A stretch of DNA of 13,892 nt from Candidatus Caldarchaeum sp. (GTDB taxonomy: Archaea > Thermoproteota > Nitrososphaeria_A > Caldarchaeales > Caldarchaeaceae). Position numbers and translations under genes: made by a program. This document shows positions 6,177 through 11,058 of the stretch, piece after piece. Location of the stretch: positions 1 to 13,892 of the forward strand of contig JANWZT010000017.1 in assembly GCA_025054515.1 (NCBI GenBank). The letters are read 5' to 3'. Numbering within the stretch: the first letter of the stretch is position 1; every line of letters begins with the position of its first letter. The notes under the pieces are model-generated. The model made no database searches and was not told the DNA's origin. It saw only the letters and a list, made by a program, of their open reading frames with translations.

Positions 6177-6443
6177 ATGGATTTCGTAACCCTGATTAAG
6201 TTTCGGAGAAAGCTGACCAAAGACGACGTCTCAAAAACAGACCAGATAATCAAGTCCAACCCATCCGTAAAAGTGCGGGAAATGCTGTGGACTTTCGGCC
6301 AATATGATGGATTGTTGGTCGCCGAAGCACCCGACGTCGATACATACATGCAGTTTGTGCTACAGTTTTCCGACTATTTGGCGACCGAAACTCTCGTCGC
6401 TGTTCCCCGCGAAAAAGCCCTCAAATTAGCGGGCCTGAGGTAG
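6177..6443 (+). CDS. GYD domain-containing protein
   Basis: The 88 residues form one ferredoxin-like alpha/beta domain. MDFVTLIKFRRKL is the first strand, REMLWTFGQYDGLLVAEAPD holds the G-x-YD signature of the GYD family, and the last strand is TETLVAVPREKAL. The family is small, common in archaea and bacteria, and related in fold to dimeric ABM and Lrp ligand-binding domains. Its biochemical role is unknown. An orphan Lrp-type ligand-binding (RAM) domain is the main alternative reading, but the WTFGQYD block favours GYD. It has its own promoter and is separated by 48 nt from the following ATPase gene on the same strand. Confidence 0.75.
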   Translation: MDFVTLIKFRRKLTKDDVSKTDQIIKSNPSVKVREMLWTFGQYDGLLVAEAPDVDTYMQFVLQFSDYLATETLVAVPREKALKLAGLR

Positions 6444-6456
6444 AAAGAGGAAAAAC

Positions 6457-6465
6457 CATTAAACC
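6457..6465 (+). promoter_or_regulatory. TATA-like element of the Cdc6-like gene
   Basis: CATTAAACC is centred about 31 nt before ATG 6492. It would give a very short or absent leader. An out-of-frame ATG at 6481 lies between the two and is closer than expected for a TATA-directed start. Confidence 0.35.
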
Positions 6466-6491
6466 GAGCGACGGTAGTTAATGGCAGACAG

Positions 6492-7631
6492 ATGCCGGTA
6501 TTCGTCGACAGAGCGAAACTAAGCTCGTCACATCTACCAAACAAGCTGATCCACAGAGAAAAAGAAAAGCAACTTCTTACCAACTTAATTCTCTCGGGAG
6601 TGGAGAGGAGTTCCGACTCTTTTGTCGCGAAAGCCGTCATCATAGGCGGCGTCGGAGCTGGTAAGACAACTCTCTGCCTCATGGTTGGCCGGGAAATCGA
6701 ACGAACCCATAAAGAAACGAAGCACCTCTACGTCAACCTCCGAAGGTTTTCAACCAGCAGAGTAAGCATCTACAGACACATCGTCAAAACCATATCCCCA
6801 GAGGCCTACAGCCCGTCGCTTTCCGCCGAAGAACTACTCGAAAACCTCCTTCTGTCTTTGAAACAATCGCGGGAAAAATTATTCGTCACATTTGACGACG
6901 CTGACTACCACGTGTCAGCGTCAAAAGGCCGCGAAACAATCATCTACGAATTCACCCGCCTCCACGAAATCTCCGACACAAGGCCCATCAACGTCGTCGC
7001 GGTCGTATTCGTCTTCAGAGACCAAAGCTACGGCAAACTGCTGGACAGACCCGAAATCAGCTCTCTCGGAGCGAACGTTGTGAGCCTGCCGCCGTACAAT
7101 AAGCAACAGATATTTGACATCATCAGCGAAAGAGCCGATGAAGCATTTCGAAAAGGAGCTGTCTCTCACGACGTCCTTGAATTTGTTGCGGAGATAGTTT
7201 CCGAACCACCCTACAGCGGCGACGTGAGGTTTGCTCTTGACCTGCTTCTCTATGCGGGTAACATAGCAGAAAGCAGGGGCCTTGACGTGGTCAAAATCGA
7301 CGACGTAAGAAGAGCCGTCTCCGAGTCAAGTTATTCTTTTTCAGTAGCGGAGCTGGCTGAACTGCCGGAGAGGATGAAAGCTGTTCTGCTTTCTGTCGCT
7401 AAATCCGTCCTTCGGATGAACACGTCTTCGGCGGCGGTTGCCGAGGTGAGGAAAACTTATGAAATGTTCTGTGAAATCCACGGTCTTCCGGGATCGGGGT
7501 TTGAAAAGGCTCTCAAACAGTTGGCGCTGCTCGGATACGTTAGGATGCTCGACGGCGGCAACGTCGAACTTTTACGGGTCGACGCGAGAAGGCTGATCGA
7601 AGTTCTGGGAAAACTGCTCAAAAACGGATGA
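6492..7631 (+). CDS. Orc1/Cdc6-family AAA+ ATPase
   Basis: This 379-residue protein has the Orc1/Cdc6 layout. It opens with LPNKLIHREKEKQLLTNLI (the conserved R-E box), then Walker A GGVGAGKTT (K58, T59), a Walker B-like strand LFVTFDDAD (D135, D136), a sensor-1 region VVAVVFVFRD, and sensor 2 in SGDVRFALDLLLYAG (R246). A C-terminal winged-helix domain follows from about residue 290. Family members bind replication origins and load MCM. The canonical Walker B pair is D-E; here it is D-D, so ATP hydrolysis may be altered, and this may be a paralogue rather than the main initiator. No origin recognition box repeats or A/T-rich unwinding element are visible nearby. It is followed after 6 nt by a small winged-helix gene, probably co-transcribed. 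Confidence 0.82.
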   Translation: MPVFVDRAKLSSSHLPNKLIHREKEKQLLTNLILSGVERSSDSFVAKAVIIGGVGAGKTTLCLMVGREIERTHKETKHLYVNLRRFSTSRVSIYRHIVKTISPEAYSPSLSAEELLENLLLSLKQSREKLFVTFDDADYHVSASKGRETIIYEFTRLHEISDTRPINVVAVVFVFRDQSYGKLLDRPEISSLGANVVSLPPYNKQQIFDIISERADEAFRKGAVSHDVLEFVAEIVSEPPYSGDVRFALDLLLYAGNIAESRGLDVVKIDDVRRAVSESSYSFSVAELAELPERMKAVLLSVAKSVLRMNTSSAAVAEVRKTYEMFCEIHGLPGSGFEKALKQLALLGYVRMLDGGNVELLRVDARRLIEVLGKLLKNG

Positions 7632-7637
7632 TGGACG

Positions 7638-7916
7638 TTGCCAAGGCCCGAACACATCGTCGAAAAAGCCCTCAAAACCTACCAACACATCAGAGTGGTC
7701 AAAACACTCGCTTCAACAACCCAGCCAATATCAAAATACCAGATATCCAAAACAACCGGAATAAGCCCATCAACAGTATCAAAAATTCTCAGCGACTTGA
7801 TGACAAACGATTGGACAAAGGAGACAACGTTCAAGCCAGTCAAATATTATCTCAACCAAAACAACCCCGCAGTCAGAAAATTCCTAGAATTTTTGCACGA
7901 AACAAGCTACCTTTAA
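7638..7916 (+). CDS. Small winged-helix (MarR/ArsR-like) DNA-binding protein
   Basis: This 92-residue protein is built around a helix-turn-helix: PISKYQISKTTGISPSTVS is followed by the recognition helix region KILSDLMTNDW and a wing-like KPVKYYLN. This layout is typical of archaeal one-domain regulators. The start is TTG 7638; no ATG or GTG lies upstream of the HTH in this frame, and the first helix (EHIVEKALKTYQHIRVVKTLA) requires it. It begins 6 nt after the stop of the Cdc6-like gene, so the two are likely one transcript. A role in regulating or assisting that ATPase is inference from position only. A longer frame opening with an ATG at 7628 overlaps it but has low-complexity, Q/N/K-rich composition and is not credible. 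Confidence 0.75.
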   Translation: MPRPEHIVEKALKTYQHIRVVKTLASTTQPISKYQISKTTGISPSTVSKILSDLMTNDWTKETTFKPVKYYLNQNNPAVRKFLEFLHETSYL

Positions 7917-7925
7917 CGGGAAAAC

Positions 7926-7934
7926 ATAAAATTT
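7926..7934 (+). promoter_or_regulatory. TATA box of tRNA-Thr(CGT)
   Basis: ATAAAATTT is centred 28 nt upstream of the tRNA 5' end at 7958, the standard archaeal spacing. It lies just past the stop codon of the winged-helix gene. Confidence 0.55.
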
Positions 7935-7957
7935 CACAAAACCAAGACGAGCATGGG

Positions 7958-8032
7958 GCCCTGGTAGCTCAGCCCGGTTAGAGCGGCCGCCTCGTAAGCG
8001 GCAGGTCGAGGGTTCAAAGCCCTCCCAGGGCT
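7958..8032 (+). tRNA. tRNA-Thr(CGT), intronless
   Basis: The gene is a complete 75-nt cloverleaf. Acceptor GCCCTGG/CCAGGGC is followed by U73 at 8032. The D stem is GCTC/GAGC with loop AGCCCGGTTA. Anticodon stem GCCGC/GCGGC closes CTCGTAA, giving anticodon CGT. The variable loop is AGGTC, and the T arm is GAGGG-TTCAAAG-CCCTC. CCA is not encoded. Its acceptor and variable loop are the same as those of tRNA-Thr(GGT) at 1819-1917. The final bases overlap the stop codon of the convergent hisC gene. Confidence 0.96.
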
Positions 8033-9119
8033 AACCACGTTCGAAAATCTTCGTTAAGACGCGGATGAGCCGGTTGTTCTGCCGAGGTGTGGCGACCGTT
8101 ATCCTCAAGGCGTTGGGAATTACGGCTGAAATGTCTCGGACGACGATTCCGTAGCTCATCAGTTTTTGATGAACTTCTTCTGCTTGTCTATCGTGAAGTT
8201 TGATGAGAAGAAAGTTGGCTTGAGATTCGACGACCTCGATGTTGTTGAACTTGGATAATTTTTTCGCCAGTCGTTTTCTTTCGGAGACGACTTGTGCAGC
8301 CCATTTCCTAACTTGTTTCGCGTTTTTCAAAGCTGTTTGAGCCAGTTCCAGCGATATAACGCTCAAGCTGTTGGGAGGCCTAACTTTGTTGAGCGTCGTG
8401 ATAGTTTCTTTGGCCGCAAGGCTGTAACCTACTCGGGCCCCGGCCAAAGAGAAAGCCTTGGAAAGAGTTCTTACAACGATTAGGTTTGGGTAGGATGAAA
8501 CGAGGTTGGTGCATGTTTGGCCGCTGTATTCGTAGTAGGCTTCGTCGACGACGACGGGGCATTCGACGTTTTCGACGATTTTTTTGATGTCTTCGGTTTT
8601 CAGGAGGTTTCCCGTCGGGTTGTTGGGGCTGCAGAGGAAAATCAAACCCGTTGTTTTGTCGGCGGCTTGGATGATGGCTTCAACGTCGTCGCCGTAGTCG
8701 GGCTTTCTCGGAACTTTCTCCACTTGTGCGCCCATGATTTCTGAGCAGACGCGGAAATAGGAGTAGGTGGGGTGGCTTATCACCGCTTTCCGGCCTTTCT
8801 CGAGGAAAGCCTGTGCAGCGATCATAAGGCATTCGTCGCCACCGTTGCCGACAAGTATTTCGTCGACGTCTCTGCCGGTGTATTCGCTGACTGCTTGCCG
8901 GAAGCTAAGATATGAAGTGTCCGGGTAGAGGTTGACGGAAATGTTGGGTAGTTTCTTGGCGAGGATATTCAGCCATTTTTTCGGCACATATGGTGACGTG
9001 TTCAAATCCATCCTCACAACATCTTCAACGCGGAGGCCATATCTTTCAGCGATTTCACGGCTCGAAATCTCCCATGAATAGGGAACAAAGCCGTCGAGGC
9101 CGCTGCGCAGCGAAACCAT
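8031..9119 (-). CDS. hisC: Histidinol-phosphate aminotransferase
   Basis: This is a fold-type I PLP aminotransferase that converts imidazole acetol phosphate and glutamate to histidinol phosphate in histidine synthesis. Key blocks are DLNTSPYVPKKW near the N-terminus, YPDTSYLSFRQAVSEYTG, LVGNGGDECL, LIFLCSPNNPTGN with the substrate/PLP asparagine, VVDEAYYEYSG with the PLP aspartate and tyrosine, the Schiff-base lysine in RTLSKAFSLAGARVGY, and NALRITVAT at the C-terminus. The length is normal. The frame extends upstream to TTG 9140 with ATGs at 9131 and 9128. ATG 9119 is chosen because the TATA box at 9147-9154 predicts a transcript start near 9123. No other his genes are in the window. The TAG stop uses the last two tRNA-Thr bases plus one. 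Confidence 0.9.
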   Translation of the reverse strand: MVSLRSGLDGFVPYSWEISSREIAERYGLRVEDVVRMDLNTSPYVPKKWLNILAKKLPNISVNLYPDTSYLSFRQAVSEYTGRDVDEILVGNGGDECLMIAAQAFLEKGRKAVISHPTYSYFRVCSEIMGAQVEKVPRKPDYGDDVEAIIQAADKTTGLIFLCSPNNPTGNLLKTEDIKKIVENVECPVVVDEAYYEYSGQTCTNLVSSYPNLIVVRTLSKAFSLAGARVGYSLAAKETITTLNKVRPPNSLSVISLELAQTALKNAKQVRKWAAQVVSERKRLAKKLSKFNNIEVVESQANFLLIKLHDRQAEEVHQKLMSYGIVVRDISAVIPNALRITVATPRQNNRLIRVLTKIFERG

Positions 9120-9145
9120 AGACAGCATCATCCGAAACAACCGAA

Positions 9146-9173
9146 GTTAAATAACTTAACGAACTTTCGTTAA
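9146..9173 (-). promoter_or_regulatory. hisC TATA box with an adjoining 8-2-8 palindrome
   Basis: Minus-strand TTATTTAA (9147-9154) is the TATA box of hisC. Directly upstream of it lies a perfect inverted repeat, TTAACGAA-CT-TTCGTTAA (9156-9173). A further GTTAA half (9146-9150) overlaps the TATA box, giving alternating GTTAA/TTAAC units. The position suggests an operator for a dimeric regulator touching the BRE/TATA region of hisC, and it lies 11 nt from the tRNA-Lys TATA box on the other side. Confidence 0.5.
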
Positions 9174-9183
9174 CGGCTGAAGG

Positions 9184-9192
9184 ATTTAAATA
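9184..9192 (+). promoter_or_regulatory. TATA box of tRNA-Lys
   Basis: ATTTAAATA is centred 27 nt upstream of the tRNA 5' end at 9215, a strong match in both sequence and spacing. Confidence 0.65.
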
Positions 9193-9214
9193 CAGAGCAG
9201 CAGCTAACCCGGTT

Positions 9215-9343
9215 GGGCCCGTAGCTCAGCCAGGACAGAGCACCGGAGGACGAAACGAAGGACACAACGGCCTTGGATGTCTTTCCAGTCGTCCGGTGAA
9301 GCTTTTAACCCGGGGGCCGCGGGTTCAAATCCCGCCGGGCCCG
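9215..9343 (+). tRNA. tRNA-Lys(TTT) with a 54-nt intron in the anticodon stem
   Basis: Exon 1 (9215-9246) supplies acceptor GGGCCCG, D arm GCTC-AGCCAGGACA-GAGC, A26 and CCGG. Exon 2 (9301-9343) supplies G, the loop CTTTTAA, CCCGG, variable loop GGGCC, T arm GCGGG-TTCAAAT-CCCGC, acceptor CGGGCCC and G73. Joined, the anticodon stem is CCGGG/CCCGG and the anticodon is TTT. The mature tRNA is 75 nt, and CCA is not encoded. Without removal of the insertion, the anticodon stem lacks its fifth base pair and no cloverleaf forms. The gene is divergent from hisC and ends 45 nt before the sugar dehydrogenase gene. Confidence 0.95.
9247..9300 (+). other. Non-canonical tRNA intron (position 30/31) with strict BHB motif
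   Basis: The bulge-helix-bulge can be drawn completely. The outer helix is GAG with CTT, the central 4-bp helix is exon CACC with intron GGTG, the bulges are GGA and AAG, and the inner helix GGACGA/TCGTCC is 6 bp. Cuts after the second base of each bulge give exactly the predicted exons. The intron folds further, with AAGGACA pairing to TGTCTTT. It is too short to encode a homing endonuclease. Confidence 0.9.
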
Positions 9344-9353
9344 ATGAATTCGG

Positions 9354-9365
9354 AATAACCTTAAC
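9354..9365 (+). promoter_or_regulatory. TATA-like element of the sugar dehydrogenase gene
   Basis: AATAACCTTAAC is centred about 29 nt before ATG 9389 and follows the tRNA-Lys 3' end by 10 nt. It supports a separate, near-leaderless transcript. Confidence 0.4.
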
Positions 9366-9388
9366 AGACAATTTTTCGCCATACTGGC

Positions 9389-10504
9389 ATGGTTTCGCGT
9401 AGGATATTTCTCACGGGTTTGGCGGGTGCGGCTGCGACAGCGGCTGCCGCCTATATGTTCTTTCTTCAACCAAAGACAACCATATCGTCTTCTGAGCCGG
9501 AAGTAGAGGTGGTGGCGCGGAAGTTGAATGTACCGTGGTCGATGACATTCCTAAACAACGACGAAGCCGTATTCACTGAAAGAAACGGAGCTCTCAACCT
9601 TCTCTCCTTGAGTAGCGGCCGTGTCGAAAACGTGGCGCAGCTTGACGTCACCGCCGTTGGTGAAGGTGGATTACTCGGTGTCGAGCATCTCCCGTCGGGC
9701 AAAAACCAGATGCTTTTCCTATACTACACCTACAGCGAGCAAGGCATGATTTACAACAAGGTGGTGAGGGCGAAGCTGTCGGGAGGACTCGACGACGTCG
9801 TCGAAATAATCAGCAGAATTCCGGGCGGGCGAATACATAACGGAGGCCGGATAAAGATAGGGCCCGACAAACACCTTTACATCACAACCGGTGAAGCGGG
9901 AGACACAAACCTCTCCCAGCGGACGGATTCACTTGGCGGAAAAATCCTCCGCATCACCACAGACGGAAAAATTCCCGTCGACAATCCATTCCAAAACCCG
10001 GTCTACGCCTACGGGCTGCGTAACCCCCAAGGCATCGCATGGCATCCGGAAAACGGCCGCCTTTATTCGACCGACCACGGCCCGAGCGGAGAGGGGCTGC
10101 GGAGGGCCCACGACGAGGTGAATCTGATTCGGCCGGGTAAAAACTATGGATGGCCTTTTGTCATCGGCGACGAAGAACGGCCGGGCATGAAAAAACCCGT
10201 CTACCACAGCGGCACGGAAACTTGGGCCCCATCAGGATGCTGTTTCTATTCAGGCCGGCGCAACAACGACTACGGGAATTCATTCTTCTTCGCCTGTCTG
10301 AGGGGCAGCCACCTCCATCGTGTTGTCTTCGGCGCCGACGGAGAAAGTGTTGCGACGGCGCAAAAGCTTTTCCAAGATAGGTTCGGAAGGCTAAGGGATG
10401 TGGTTGAAGGACCAGACGGAGCCCTCTACCTATTGACGAGCAACAGAGACGGCAGGGGAACACCGGTGGCCGAAGACGACCGAATCATCAGAATCATCTT
10501 TTAG
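9389..10504 (+). CDS. Secreted PQQ-dependent sugar dehydrogenase (GSDH/aldose sugar dehydrogenase family)
   Basis: This 371-residue protein begins with a twin-arginine signal: SRRIFLTG at residues 3-10, then a hydrophobic alanine-rich stretch up to about residue 26. It is therefore exported folded to the outside of the membrane, perhaps staying anchored. The rest is a six-bladed beta-propeller of the glucose/sorbosone dehydrogenase family: LNVPWSMTFL, EGGLLGVEH, GGRIHNGGRIKIGPD with the catalytic histidine H150, LYITTGEAGD, SLGGKILRI, AYGLRNPQGIAWHP, DHGPSGEG, HDEVN and LRDVVEGPDGALYLLTSNRDGRG. Members oxidise aldoses to lactones with PQQ and pass electrons to the respiratory chain. PQQ synthesis genes are not in the window. 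Its end overlaps the convergent small gene by 11 nt. Confidence 0.88.
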   Translation: MVSRRIFLTGLAGAAATAAAAYMFFLQPKTTISSSEPEVEVVARKLNVPWSMTFLNNDEAVFTERNGALNLLSLSSGRVENVAQLDVTAVGEGGLLGVEHLPSGKNQMLFLYYTYSEQGMIYNKVVRAKLSGGLDDVVEIISRIPGGRIHNGGRIKIGPDKHLYITTGEAGDTNLSQRTDSLGGKILRITTDGKIPVDNPFQNPVYAYGLRNPQGIAWHPENGRLYSTDHGPSGEGLRRAHDEVNLIRPGKNYGWPFVIGDEERPGMKKPVYHSGTETWAPSGCCFYSGRRNNDYGNSFFFACLRGSHLHRVVFGADGESVATAQKLFQDRFGRLRDVVEGPDGALYLLTSNRDGRGTPVAEDDRIIRIIF

Positions 10505-10784
10505 ACGATCTTTCCTTTACGCAGAGGGTCCAGTACGTAAGCGGGTCGGTATCACCGTGCGGCGACGCCCCCGAGATGTAATATTCATCGAGCTCGTCCG
10601 CAAGCTTCTCGACCTCCTCGGGGGTGAGGTTGATTTCTTTACGTAGCTGTTCAGCTTCTTTGGAGAGCTTCTCTACCTCAGCGTCGAGCATCACGTCTCG
10701 ATAAAACCTGATACGGTTTACCAGCGAATACAGCTTCTCGACCTTGTCCATCAATCCGGCGGCCTCCTCTTCAGCGCCACTCAA
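10494..10784 (-). CDS. Uncharacterised 96-residue helical protein
   Basis: I do not recognise a family. Residues about 12-70 form a charged helical, probably coiled-coil stretch (VEKLSKEAEQLRKEI, then LTPEEVEKLADELDEYY), followed by a short polar tail containing HGDTDPLTYW. The frame starts at TTG 10784, one base after the stop codon of the upstream gene. GAGGT lies just before it, so translational coupling is likely; ATG 10751 is the alternative and would remove 11 residues. The last 11 nt overlap the convergent sugar dehydrogenase gene. It has no signal or membrane segment. With the 70-residue gene it forms a two-gene operon of unknown purpose. Confidence 0.6.
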   Translation of the reverse strand: MSGAEEEAAGLMDKVEKLYSLVNRIRFYRDVMLDAEVEKLSKEAEQLRKEINLTPEEVEKLADELDEYYISGASPHGDTDPLTYWTLCVKERSSKR

Positions 10785-10785
10785 T

Positions 10786-10998
10786 CTACCTCAACCCAAA
10801 CCCTACGATCGAATAGCTTTTTGAGTCGATTAAAAATGTAAACCGTCTCATCCTGCTGTCCCGAAATGCCTTAAAATTGCCCGAAACCTCTATGATGTTT
10901 CCCTTCTTGTAAATTCGTGAAATCTCGTATTCGACTTCACCGTACCGCGTTTCGAAAAAATTCTTCACCACTTCAGCGACTTTTCCTTCGTCAGACAA
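10786..10998 (-). CDS. Uncharacterised 70-residue protein
   Basis: No family is recognised. The sequence has one N-terminal helix (VAEVVKNFFETRYG), then beta-strands (VEYEISRIYKKGNIIEVSGNF, RRFTFLIDSKSYSIVGFG), a small alpha/beta fold reminiscent of one-domain ligand-binding or cystatin-like proteins, without a clear motif. The start is TTG 10998. It is supported by the TATA half of the palindrome at 11021-11037, which sits at leaderless distance, and by the lack of any other start before the helix. It is the first gene of a pair with the 96-residue gene and is divergent from the aminopeptidase. Confidence 0.6.
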   Translation of the reverse strand: MSDEGKVAEVVKNFFETRYGEVEYEISRIYKKGNIIEVSGNFKAFRDSRMRRFTFLIDSKSYSIVGFGLR

Positions 10999-11020
10999 CC
11001 CAAAAGTGGGAATGCTTTTC

Positions 11021-11037
11021 GGTTAAAACTTTTAACC
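11021..11037. promoter_or_regulatory. Symmetric divergent promoter (17-bp palindrome with two TATA boxes)
   Basis: GGTTAAAACTTTTAACC is a perfect 8-1-8 palindrome. Its centre, 11029, lies 31 nt from the leftward TTG at 10998 and 30 nt from the rightward ATG at 11059. Each half supplies a TTTTAA element 24-30 nt before the start codon on its strand, so both genes should be transcribed without leaders from one symmetric TATA region. It could also be a regulator's operator. Confidence 0.65.
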
Positions 11038-11058
11038 CGAAAAAACTACATTCAGCTA

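Noticed and set aside
6444..6491. Replication origin next to the Cdc6-like gene
   Set aside because: The 48-nt gap has no repeated ORB-like motifs and no long A/T-rich unwinding stretch; the flanks of the operon are equally plain.
7628..7981. 117-codon frame starting with ATG beside the Cdc6-like stop and running into tRNA-Thr
   Set aside because: Its translation is low-complexity and rich in Q, N, K and P, it runs into the tRNA gene, and it overlaps the well-formed HTH frame.
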